Assembly (NCBI GenBank): GCA_045654685.1 | Contig: JAZONV010000008.1 | Span: 1 to 20,737, forward strand | DNA length: 20,737 bases | Reading direction: 5' to 3' | DNA from: RGIG1828 sp045654685 | GTDB lineage: Bacteria > Bacillota > Clostridia > UMGS1810 | Notes under the pieces: generated by a model | What the model saw: the letters and a program-made list of their open reading frames with translations, nothing else | What the model was told of the DNA's origin: nothing | Databases searched by the model: none | Shown here: positions 5,413-12,747 of the stretch, piece by piece | How positions within the stretch are numbered: the first letter of the stretch is position 1 | Layout: each line of letters begins with the position of its first letter | Translations under genes and position numbers: made by a program

Positions 5413-7314
5413 ATGAAGATTTCTTTAAAAGTTTATGGGTGGATGCTGTTGTTGATTATTGCAATGGGATTTTCCGTTTCGGCTTTTGCATTTCAGGAAC
5501 CGACCGAAGAAAAGGTTACTGACACAAATATTTCAAATAATACTGCTCTTATTTCGGAGAACCGATATAAAGACAGCAGAAAACTTTTCCCTGTTGATTT
5601 AAAAAGCAAAAACGAGGATTTTGCTTTTTCACACAATTTTGATCTTCTCAGCAAAAGCGAAAAAAATATTAGTCCCATATACGATTTTAGTATAGATGAC
5701 GATAAACTGACCGGAGAACTCAGTGGTGAGATTGTTTCGGAACAATCAGAAAATGCTGTCATTGTACTTGCCGTATATGATAACGGCGTAGTGACATACG
5801 CGGATATATTGGAGCAAACGCTTCACGCAGGAAGCAACTCCTTTAATTTTAATGATATCAGTGCATCCTTTAAAGGTGAAAACCTGAGTGTTAAAACATT
5901 TATACTGAAAAAAAGCAATTTTTCTCCGATTTGCTCTGATTATGAGTTTGCTGTTTGTTACGCACCCCAAATTTATGTTGATGATGCCGCTGTTTCACAT
6001 GACACACCAATGTATATTTATGATGATGAAATTATGGCATCGGTAAATGTTTTGCAAAAGTTGGGGGTTTTGGTGCAGTATGACAGTGAAACGGGCATTA
6101 TCTATACAATGAAAAACAATCACTATCTCAATATGCAGTTGGGCAATTCTACAATCGCTTCAAAATATGGTGAGGAATGGCAAAGCCACACAACACAGAG
6201 AAAACCGACAATTGCTCATAATGATATTTACATACCTTTATCAACTGTGTGTGATATATATAACTTTGAAACGGAAAGAGACACATATACCGGAGTGGCG
6301 AACTTTTATACAAATGAATTTCTTACAAATGAAAGCCAAAATCCGGAATATTGCAGTTTCATCAGCAACGGACTTATTTTCTACAGCGTGGTTGAGCAGC
6401 CGTATATTTATATAACAGACGGAAGTGCCACCATATCGTATGCCGCAGGCGGTCCTGTTTCTGAAATTATTGTGGAAGGTGAATGGATTTATTATTACAA
6501 CAATGATAACAAATATATTTACAGGATGAATATGAATGACGGATCAAAAACGGCATTGCTTTTATGCAACGCCCCGGGAATTACACTCTTTAACGGAAAG
6601 ATATATACCAGTCAGAGAGTATATAACATTGCTACGGGAAAAAGTGTATATTATGGATTTGGCAGTGATGCTTATTACATATTGGACAGAACATATGTTT
6701 CCTGTGTTATATATGGAATGGTAGCCAATCCCGGGGACAGACCGGCTACTGTTACGGTTAAAATAGTGAAAGTTAATATCGATTCGGGAGAAATAGCAAA
6801 GGAATCATCGGTACGCTATATAAATTATTCAAAGTACAATAGTTATCATTATTTTGAAGATGCGGTTTATATGAATGATGAATGGTATATATCTCTTCGT
6901 GATCCTTATGATACTTATTTGTATTTCAAAGGAACCTCCAACGGAAAAATTTCAGATTCAACAAAAAATAATTTTGAAGATATCAAAGAAATGGAATTGA
7001 TTAAAGGAAGAGGTGACAGTGATAAATACTCAAAGACAAACTCAACTTCTGTTTATAAATTTACTGTTGAAGCATCTTCTGGTACTCGGAAAATAGTGCG
7101 TATAAACAGAAAAACGCAGTTTAAAGAAACGCTGATATCCACGTCAAATTATGCCTATCTTGCAGCAGTAACTGATGATTTTATGGTATATTATGAGTTT
7201 GTTCGAAAAAATTATGTTATCACTGCATTGAACATAATGCTTGCCGACACAGAAGGAAATATTTACGGAGCATTGGGATATTATTCAAATGGAGTTTTTA
7301 CGCCGACAATATAA
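5413..7314 (+). CDS. secreted protein with stalk-like and propeller-like domains
   Basis: The 633-residue protein begins with a clear signal peptide (KVYGWMLLLIIAMGFSVSAFA, cleavage likely near residue 26) and is predicted to be exported. Residues of about 55-180 form a beta-rich region. About 185-300 resembles a copper-amine-oxidase N-terminal ('stalk') domain, with YDDEIMASVNVLQKLGVLVQYDS and DIYIPLSTVCDIYNFETE. From about 310 onward, repeated units such as GEWIYYYNNDNKYIYRMNMNDG resemble the DUF5050/TolB-type propeller seen in clostridial surface proteins. The start ATG 5413 has AAAAGGA at 5396-5402. No lipobox, LPXTG or S-layer motif is visible, so its anchoring is unknown. A hairpin terminator follows at 7368. 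The function is unknown and a cell-wall role is inference. Confidence 0.7.
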   Translation: MKISLKVYGWMLLLIIAMGFSVSAFAFQEPTEEKVTDTNISNNTALISENRYKDSRKLFPVDLKSKNEDFAFSHNFDLLSKSEKNISPIYDFSIDDDKLTGELSGEIVSEQSENAVIVLAVYDNGVVTYADILEQTLHAGSNSFNFNDISASFKGENLSVKTFILKKSNFSPICSDYEFAVCYAPQIYVDDAAVSHDTPMYIYDDEIMASVNVLQKLGVLVQYDSETGIIYTMKNNHYLNMQLGNSTIASKYGEEWQSHTTQRKPTIAHNDIYIPLSTVCDIYNFETERDTYTGVANFYTNEFLTNESQNPEYCSFISNGLIFYSVVEQPYIYITDGSATISYAAGGPVSEIIVEGEWIYYYNNDNKYIYRMNMNDGSKTALLLCNAPGITLFNGKIYTSQRVYNIATGKSVYYGFGSDAYYILDRTYVSCVIYGMVANPGDRPATVTVKIVKVNIDSGEIAKESSVRYINYSKYNSYHYFEDAVYMNDEWYISLRDPYDTYLYFKGTSNGKISDSTKNNFEDIKEMELIKGRGDSDKYSKTNSTSVYKFTVEASSGTRKIVRINRKTQFKETLISTSNYAYLAAVTDDFMVYYEFVRKNYVITALNIMLADTEGNIYGALGYYSNGVFTPTI

Positions 7315-7367
7315 TAAGCATAATTATGCGGTAAATTTATAATTAAAGAGAAATCTCCGAAAATACC

Positions 7368-7415
7368 AAAAGCCCATTTCAAAGATTTGTTTTTCTTTGA
7401 AATGGGCTTTTTTTA
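7368..7415 (+). terminator. 17-bp hairpin terminator, also repeat copy 1
   Basis: A perfect 17-bp stem (7368-7384 with 7395-7411) with a ten-base loop is followed by a run of T. It ends the secreted-protein transcript and is at the same time the first element of the repeat cluster that follows. Confidence 0.8.
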
Positions 7416-7508
7416 TTTATTGGCACTTTGCGGTGCGTTCACTTTTTGGAAGTCTGAAGACAATCAAAAATGGACGCAGACAAGGAAACGCGAAGCAGAC
7501 AGTACTTT

Positions 7509-7767
7509 CCGCCTTACAAAAGTCATCCAAAACAGATTTTATAGCGGAAAATTTCCACTTGAACATCGTTAAAATGCTCATAAATCCGTCATAAAGGATT
7601 CATTGCGCTTTTGCCTCGTTCAATCATAAATTTTCTCGCTAAAAATTCTGCGACCTGAAAAACCCCGGGGCAATATATAAACACCAAAGAAAAAATATCT
7701 GTTTTAGAGTTCATTCTTCCAACTGCAAAACAACTGTTTTTAGGCTGATTCGGATAACTTTTCCAAG
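7509..7767. repeat. extra segment inside repeat copy 1
   Basis: Copies 1 and 2 align up to GACAGTAC and again from GGCAATGAGCG, but copy 1 has about 258 additional bases between these points. The segment contains AAAACAGAT at about 7530 and its inverse ATCTGTTTT at about 7697, as well as TTTCCGC/GCGGAAA at 7506 and 7544. No credible reading frame is present. It is either an insertion into copy 1 or the part that copy 2 has lost. Confidence 0.5.
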
Positions 7768-8162
7768 GCTTCGGCAATGAGCGTTTCCGCAGTAAGCAAT
7801 GCGCCTCAATTCTGTTTTTTGCTATATGCCAAAAACTACATTAAAAGACATACGCCCATTTTAAAGATTTAGTTTCCTTAAAATGAGCGTCTATTATTTT
7901 TCTGCACTTGCGGTGCGTTCGCTTTTTGGCAGTCTGACAGACAATCAAAAACGGACGCAGACAAGGAAACGCGAAGCAGACAGTACAAAGGTACGGCAAT
8001 GAGCGTTTCCGCAGTAAGCAAAGTGCCTCAATTCTTTGTTTTTGGCTATATGCCAAAAACTACATTAAAAGACATACGCCCATTTCAAAGATTTGTTTTT
8101 CTTTGAAACGGGCGTTTTTATTTCCGGCACTTTGCGGTGCGTTCACTTTTTGGCAGTCTGCC

Positions 8163-10391
8163 TCACACGCTTTCGTGGAATGTTCTCGATATTACTTCAA
8201 GTTGCTGTTCTTTTGAAAGTCTGTGGAAATTCACCGCATATCCCGAAACTCTTATGGTGAGCATAGGATATTTATCGGGGTTTTCATAAGCTTCAATGAG
8301 CATATCACGATTTAAAACGTTAACATTCAGATGCTGTGCTCCCTGAACAAAGTATCCGTCAAGAATGTTTACAAGGTTATCCACTCTCTCTGTCTTGGTT
8401 TTTCCAAGAGCAGAAGGAACAATGGAGAATGTGTTGGAAACACCATCCTGACAAACATCTTCATATGGTATTTTTGCAACGGAGTTTAAAGATGCCAAAG
8501 CACCGGACTTATCTCTTCCGTGCATTGGATTTGCACCGGGGGCAAGAGGTTCACCCAATTTTCTTCCGTCAGGAGTTGAACCGGTCTTTTTACCGTACAT
8601 TACGTTACTTGTGATGGTGAGAGCAGAAAGTGTATGTTTTGCATCTCTGTAAAGCTTGTGCTTTTTAAGCTCCGAGCTAAACTTTTTAACAATATCTACT
8701 GCAAGTGAATCAACATCATCATCGTCATTTCCGTATTTGGGGAACTCTCCAACAGTTTCATAATCAACTGCAAGACCATCTTCGTTTCTTATGGGCTTAA
8801 CCTTTGCATATTTTATTGCTGAAAGGCTGTCTGCGGCAACAGAGAGACCGGCAATACCAAAAGCCATAAGTTTTTCGGGGTCTGTGTCATGAAGTGCAAG
8901 CTGACTTGACTCATAAGCATATTTATCATGCATATAGTGAATGATGTTGTTTGCCTTAACATACATTCCTGCAACAAATTCCATAACTTTTTCGTAGTTT
9001 TTCCAAACTTTTTCATATGAAAGAACTTCATCTTTTATGGGTTCTATTCCGGGAACAACTTTTACGCCGCTGATTTCATCAACACCGCCGTTTATTGCAT
9101 AGAGAAGGCTCTTTGCAATGTTACATCTTGCACCGAAAAACTGCATCTGTTTTCCCATTTTCATTGCAGAAACACAGCAAGCAATTGCATAGTCATCGCC
9201 ATAAAGAGGTCTCATAACAGTATCGCTTTCATACTGAATTGAATCTGTCTTTATGGAAATGTCAGCACAGAACTTTTTAAAGTTTTTGGGAAGGTTTTCA
9301 TCCCAGAGTACTGTAAGGTTTGGTTCGGGAGATGTTCCCAAGTTTATGAGAGTGTGAAGATATCTGAAAGATGTTTTTGTAACAAGAGGTCTTCCGTCAA
9401 GACCAATACCTCCCACAGATTCTGTTACCCATGTGGGGTCTCCGCCAAAAAGTTCGTTATATTCAGGTGTTCTGAGGTGTCTTATGAGACGGAGTTTTAT
9501 TATGAGCTGGTCAACAAGTTCCTGTGCTTCTTCTTCTGTGATTATTCCTGCATCCAAGTCTCTTTGAATGTATATATCAAGGAAAGTTGATGTTCTTCCA
9601 AGACTTGTTGCCGCACCATTATTTTCCTTTGTTCCTGCAAGGTATGCAAGATAGAGGTGCTGAACTGCCTCTTTTGCGGATACTGCAGGCTTTGTTATGT
9701 CTGCGCCATAAGTTTCGGCCATACGTTCAACTTCTTTTAAAGCCTGTATCTGCATATTAACCTCTTCGCGAAGTCTTATAACCGAATCGGTCATATCGCC
9801 TTCCATATTTTTGAGGTCTTTTTGTTTATCTTCAATAAGTCTTTCGGTTCCGTAAAGTGCAACTCTTCTATAGTCACCGATAATTCTTCCTCTGCCGTAG
9901 GCATCGGGAAGACCTGTTAAAAGTCCTGCTCTTCTTGCAAGTCTCACCTCTGTGGGATATGCATCAAAAACACCCTGATTGTGGGTTTTTCTGTATTGAG
10001 CAAAGTGGGAATGAATGTCAGCATCCAATACGTATCCGTATTTGTCAAGACATTGCTGTGCCATTCTCATTCCGCCATAAAGATTTACCATTCTTTTTAA
10101 GGGTGCATCTGTCTGAAGTCCAACAATTGTTTCGTTTTCTTTGTCAATATAGCCGGGTGCGAAATTACAGATTCCGGAAATTCTCTTTGTTTCCACATCA
10201 TAAACTCCGCCGCGTCTGCGTTCTTCCATCAGAAGTTCAACGCATTTATCCCAGACTTTTTGAGTCTTTTTGCTGGGACCGGAAAGAAATTTTCCTGTGC
10301 CTTCATAAAGAGTGTAGTTATTCTGTATAAAATCACGGACATTTATTTCCGTTTGCCATATTCCGCCGTTAAACTCTTTTCTCTCTTTCAT
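8163..10391 (-). CDS. pflB: pyruvate formate-lyase
   Basis: This glycine-radical enzyme of the cytoplasm converts pyruvate and CoA to acetyl-CoA and formate under anoxia. At 742 residues it has the usual PFL length. The paired catalytic cysteines are at about 405-406 in DDYAIACCVSAMKMGKQMQF, and the glycine-radical loop RVSGYAVNFHRLS is near the C-terminus, with the radical Gly at about 717. The Cys-Cys pair separates it from diol dehydratases and decarboxylases of the same superfamily. I chose ATG 10391 because GGAGGG at 10400-10405 is eight bases upstream. Its ATGA overlaps the stop of pflA, so the pair is translationally coupled, with activase first, the reverse of E. coli. The stop lies two bases from a copy of the intergenic repeat. 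Confidence 0.97.
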   Translation of the reverse strand: MKERKEFNGGIWQTEINVRDFIQNNYTLYEGTGKFLSGPSKKTQKVWDKCVELLMEERRRGGVYDVETKRISGICNFAPGYIDKENETIVGLQTDAPLKRMVNLYGGMRMAQQCLDKYGYVLDADIHSHFAQYRKTHNQGVFDAYPTEVRLARRAGLLTGLPDAYGRGRIIGDYRRVALYGTERLIEDKQKDLKNMEGDMTDSVIRLREEVNMQIQALKEVERMAETYGADITKPAVSAKEAVQHLYLAYLAGTKENNGAATSLGRTSTFLDIYIQRDLDAGIITEEEAQELVDQLIIKLRLIRHLRTPEYNELFGGDPTWVTESVGGIGLDGRPLVTKTSFRYLHTLINLGTSPEPNLTVLWDENLPKNFKKFCADISIKTDSIQYESDTVMRPLYGDDYAIACCVSAMKMGKQMQFFGARCNIAKSLLYAINGGVDEISGVKVVPGIEPIKDEVLSYEKVWKNYEKVMEFVAGMYVKANNIIHYMHDKYAYESSQLALHDTDPEKLMAFGIAGLSVAADSLSAIKYAKVKPIRNEDGLAVDYETVGEFPKYGNDDDDVDSLAVDIVKKFSSELKKHKLYRDAKHTLSALTITSNVMYGKKTGSTPDGRKLGEPLAPGANPMHGRDKSGALASLNSVAKIPYEDVCQDGVSNTFSIVPSALGKTKTERVDNLVNILDGYFVQGAQHLNVNVLNRDMLIEAYENPDKYPMLTIRVSGYAVNFHRLSKEQQLEVISRTFHESV

Positions 10392-11110
10392 AGCGTTTTC
10401 CCTCCAAAATATTTTTTCCTGAAAAACTCGCACTTTTCCTTATCCATAGCCTCGGTCTGCTCTAAAGGAGGCTTGATTCCAAGTGCTTCATACTTATATT
10501 CTCCCATTTTGTGAAAAGGAAGAAGTTCAACATCCCTATAAAAAGGAATCTTATTTTCTATGTAAATTTTAAGATTTTTCATATATTCATCGGTGTCATT
10601 TATTCCCGGAACAACAACTTGTCTTACAATTGTCTCGGGTCTGACTCTTGAAAGTGCTTCAAGAAAACTGTCACATTCGGTCATTTCCCTTCGGCACATT
10701 TTTTGGTAGGCGTCTTCGTCTGTTGCCTTAACATCAAAAAGCACAAGATCGCAAAGTTCTAAAATTTCATCATATCCACCCACACCAACACCGGATGTGT
10801 CAAGACAAGTGTGAATTTTTTCTTCCCTGCACTTTTTCAGACATTCCAAAAGGAAATCCCTTTGCAAAAGAGGCTCGCCGCCGGAAAAGGTGACTCCCCC
10901 TCCGCTTCTTTCAAAATATGGTCTGAAGCGAAGAATCTTTTTCAAAATGTCATCAGACGAAATTTCATTTCCGTCCGACACATCCCAGGAATCGGGGTTA
11001 TGACAAAAAAGACATCTTAACGGACAACCCTTAAAAAACACTACCGTTCTGATTCCGGGTCCGTCCACAAGCCCCATTGATTCAATTGACAGTATCCGTC
11101 CTTTTGCCAT
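10388..11110 (-). CDS. pflA: pyruvate formate-lyase activating enzyme
   Basis: This radical-SAM activase generates the glycyl radical on PFL. The 240-residue protein has the 4Fe-4S cluster motif GCPLRCLFC (Cys 29, 33 and 36, CX3CX2C) right after SMGLVDGPGIRTVVFFKGC, then GGGVTFSGGEPLLQ and the LFDVKA segment typical of PflA. No extra ferredoxin domain is inserted, so it is the short PflA type. The start at 11110 has GGGAGG four bases upstream, and a longer in-frame start would run into the riboswitch. It is transcribed together with pflB from the promoter at 11227-11255 through the ZTP riboswitch. Confidence 0.95.
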   Translation of the reverse strand: MAKGRILSIESMGLVDGPGIRTVVFFKGCPLRCLFCHNPDSWDVSDGNEISSDDILKKILRFRPYFERSGGGVTFSGGEPLLQRDFLLECLKKCREEKIHTCLDTSGVGVGGYDEILELCDLVLFDVKATDEDAYQKMCRREMTECDSFLEALSRVRPETIVRQVVVPGINDTDEYMKNLKIYIENKIPFYRDVELLPFHKMGEYKYEALGIKPPLEQTEAMDKEKCEFFRKKYFGGKTL

Positions 11111-11120
11111 ATTTCCTCCC

Positions 11121-11160
11121 AAAAAAACCGCCCCGAGCAAAACAATTCTGCCCAGACGGT
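11121..11160 (-). terminator. intrinsic terminator of the ZTP riboswitch
   Basis: On the minus strand CCGTCTGGGC pairs with GCTCGGGGCGG (one bulged base, several G-U pairs), followed by seven T at 11127-11121 just before the pflA ribosome site. The left arm is the conserved 3' part of the aptamer, so ligand-bound aptamer and terminator exclude each other. This predicts an ON switch. Confidence 0.75.
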
Positions 11161-11222
11161 CGGCTGCCAAAGGTCATACTCCCCTGCAGGCACTTCTGCA
11201 TAATCCGTCAGTTGTATGACAC
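11143..11222 (-). ncRNA. ZTP riboswitch (pfl motif) upstream of pflA
   Basis: The leader matches the pfl/ZTP motif as I remember it. It has a GTGTCAT stem paired with ATGACCT, an ACTGACGGAT segment, GCAGGGGAGTATGACC closing the first domain, and then the hallmark CCGTCTGGGCA of the second domain. ZTP riboswitches sense the alarmone ZMP/ZTP that accumulates when 10-formyl-tetrahydrofolate is short. Placing PFL under it fits, because formate feeds 10-formyl-THF synthesis for purines. The transcript is predicted to begin at about 11220, at the aptamer's 5' edge. The downstream stem overlaps the intrinsic terminator at 11121-11160. Confidence 0.88.
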
Positions 11223-11226
11223 CTGT

Positions 11227-11255
11227 ATTATATAATACTTTAAAGATTTTGTCAA
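11227..11255 (-). promoter_or_regulatory. perfect-consensus sigma-A promoter of pflA-pflB
   Basis: On the minus strand TTGACA (11250-11255) and TATAAT (11227-11232) are separated by exactly 17 bases. Such an unmodified consensus suggests a strong constitutive promoter, with control passed to the riboswitch terminator and possibly to an upstream operator. Confidence 0.85.
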
Positions 11256-11275
11256 CTCCCTATTTTTAAAAAAAT

Positions 11276-11289
11276 CACAATATATTGTG
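11276..11289. promoter_or_regulatory. 14-bp palindrome upstream of the pfl promoter
   Basis: CACAATATATTGTG is a perfect palindrome whose centre lies about 62 bases upstream of the predicted pflA start, where CRP/FNR-type activators often bind. A related half, GCACAATATATG, starts at 11307. A second inverted repeat, AATTATGT/ACATAATT, lies at 11333-11356. The remaining DNA up to 11440 is AT-rich and holds no gene that I can support. Confidence 0.4.
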
Positions 11290-11441
11290 GTGTCGGACGT
11301 GTTTGTGCACAATATATGTAAAAACCGAGAATAATTATGTGCATATATACATAATTTAAAAGACCAAGATTCAAAATTTTTGTTAATTACATCTATTAAT
11401 TATTTTTATGTAAAAATGCAAACAGATTTATCCTATATACC

Positions 11442-11487
11442 AAAAAAGGAATAGCATTTCCATGAGCCGGAAATGTTATTCCTTTTT
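11442..11487 (-). terminator. terminator of the MarR gene
   Basis: A 19-bp stem with G-U pairs (11443-11461 with 11469-11487) around a seven-base loop ends in TTTTTT on the minus strand. It lies about 35 bases beyond the MarR stop. It is nearly symmetrical and may work both ways. Confidence 0.8.
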
Positions 11488-11520
11488 ATATATTAAATAA
11501 TATTAAACTGTATTTAAGTC

Positions 11521-11964
11521 TTATTTCTCTCCCGAATGATTCTGAAGATTTCTTGCAATGACTTCAAGGCAAGAGAAAAAAGTCTCTTTGTCTTTTTCCG
11601 AAACTCCCTCGCCACCGATGCCAACTGCAAATTCAACTCTTTTTGCAATGTCTTTTGCAACTTTTTTCCCCGAATCCGTAAGTTTAACGAGGGCACGATA
11701 GGAATTTGAGCCGTTTGTTTCTCTTATGATAAATTCTTTTTTCTCCAGGGCTGAAAGAATTCTTGAAACCTCGGCTTTGTCTCTGTAGCAAACTTCGCAA
11801 AGACGTGCCGCAGTCATGCCCTGGGGGTTTTTCAAAAGAGTTATAAAATATTTTGCACAAATGCCTTTAAGACCATATTTTTCCATTTCTGTTGTGGCAA
11901 TTTTTGCCCAGAATGATGTTATTTCCGACATGGCAATAGTAAAGACTTCAAATTTTTCTATCAT
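11521..11964 (-). CDS. MarR-family transcriptional regulator
   Basis: The protein has 147 residues, the standard MarR length, with a predicted winged helix-turn-helix. KYFITLLKNPQGMTAARLCEVCYRDKAEVSRILSALEKKEFI forms the recognition helix region, and RALVKLTDSGKKVAKDIAKR forms the wing and following helix. It would act as a cytoplasmic dimeric DNA-binding repressor or activator. ATG 11964 is chosen for GGAGGA at 11971-11976, six bases upstream. The gene has its own likely promoter and a palindrome in its leader, which could be an autoregulatory operator. The inducer and targets are unknown. The neighbouring pfl operon reads the same way, beyond a terminator. Confidence 0.85.
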   Translation of the reverse strand: MIEKFEVFTIAMSEITSFWAKIATTEMEKYGLKGICAKYFITLLKNPQGMTAARLCEVCYRDKAEVSRILSALEKKEFIIRETNGSNSYRALVKLTDSGKKVAKDIAKRVEFAVGIGGEGVSEKDKETFFSCLEVIARNLQNHSGEK

Positions 11965-12004
11965 TTCGTTTCCTCCGGGGAATGATTTTGATTGAGTGTG
12001 AATT

Positions 12005-12021
12005 TTGCCTGCCCCAGGCAA
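12005..12021. promoter_or_regulatory. palindrome in the MarR leader
   Basis: TTGCCTG and its inverse CAGGCAA are separated by three bases, between the putative promoter and the MarR start codon. The position and symmetry suit an autoregulatory MarR operator, but an RNA hairpin is equally possible. Confidence 0.4.
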
Positions 12022-12064
12022 TTTTAGCTAATCAGAATTTTCACTAAAACAAATTCCAATTAAT

Positions 12065-12093
12065 ATAATGCCCCATTTTACGACATTTGTCAA
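12065..12093 (-). promoter_or_regulatory. putative promoter of the MarR gene
   Basis: On the minus strand a perfect TTGACA (12088-12093) is followed after 17 bases by CATTAT (12065-12070), a weaker -10. The -35 box overlaps the end of the upstream phosphatase gene. Confidence 0.5.
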
Positions 12094-12743
12094 GAGCAGG
12101 CTATGTAGTCTGATATTTCTGCAGGCTCTGACACAATTTTATCTGCACCGTTTTGAACAAGTTCGTCCTCGTCTCTGAATCCCCAGTCAACGCCTATTGC
12201 AAAAATTCCGGCATTTTTTCCCGTCTGCATATCCACCGATGAATCGCCGATGAATATACATTCATCTTTTGTCACCTGAAGTTCTTCCATTATCTGATAT
12301 ACACCCTCGGGATCCGGTTTTAACGGCACATCTTCCCTTCCGCCATATACCACATCCACAAGGTCACCCAAAAAAGTTTTTACTGCCTCTTTTGCGGCAA
12401 AGTCGGGCTTGTTGGAAAGAACCGCAGTTTTTATTCCGCTGGTTTTAAGTTCAATCAAAAGTTCCGGAATGCCGTCATATGTATGTGTGAGATATGTAAC
12501 ATCCTTATCGTAGGAGTCAGAATAGAACTTATGAATTTTTTCAAAATCATCAAGTTCTGCCCCCTGCTTCAAAATTGCTCTTTCTATGAGTTTTTTCGAG
12601 CCGTTTCCTACCATTTTTTTAACATCTTTTTCAGACACACTTCCAATTTCAAATTTGGAAAGTGTGAGATTTACATAGTGTCTTATGGTGGGAAGCGTAT
12701 TTAAAAGCGTTCCGTCAAGATCAAAAATACAAGCTTTAATCAT
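12090..12743 (-). CDS. gph: HAD-family phosphatase (phosphoglycolate phosphatase-like)
   Basis: This 217-residue HAD hydrolase has all four motifs: FDLDGTLLNT (nucleophile Asp 8, acid/base Asp 10), VLSNKPDFAAKEA, the lysine in VPLKPDPEGV, and IGDSSVD near the C-terminus. A helical cap of the phosphoglycolate phosphatase/PpaX type lies between motifs 1 and 2. It probably removes phosphate from a small cytoplasmic metabolite. The substrate cannot be read, and Gph is the nearest named family. ATG 12743 is chosen for GAGGAA inside the end of hslO. The hslO stop is only four bases upstream, so the two genes are coupled. A longer upstream frame overlaps hslO and is rejected. Confidence 0.8.
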   Translation of the reverse strand: MIKACIFDLDGTLLNTLPTIRHYVNLTLSKFEIGSVSEKDVKKMVGNGSKKLIERAILKQGAELDDFEKIHKFYSDSYDKDVTYLTHTYDGIPELLIELKTSGIKTAVLSNKPDFAAKEAVKTFLGDLVDVVYGGREDVPLKPDPEGVYQIMEELQVTKDECIFIGDSSVDMQTGKNAGIFAIGVDWGFRDEDELVQNGADKIVSEPAEISDYIACS

Positions 12744-12747
12744 TTTC

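Larger units (their letters stand above)
7368..8160. repeat. three-copy intergenic repeat cluster
   Basis: No gene is supported in 7315-8162. The space holds three copies of one unit. Each starts with a hairpin (copy 1 at 7368, copy 2 at 7852, copy 3 at 8076), followed by CACTTTGCGGTGCGTTC and TTTTTGGCAGTCTG. Copies 1 and 2 continue through GGACGCAGACAAGGAAACGC, GAGCGTTTCCGCAGTAAGCA, a GCTATATGCCAAAAAC hairpin and ACATTAAAAGACATACGCCC. Copies 2 and 3 are exactly 224 bases apart. Copy 1 is longer by about 258 bases. Copy 3 stops two bases before the pflB stop codon. GGCACTTTGC (7422-7431, 8126-8135) and its inverse GCAAAGTGCC (8018-8027) behave like short terminal inverted repeats. The structure resembles a small non-autonomous element or a REP/BIME-like sequence. 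Confidence 0.75.
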
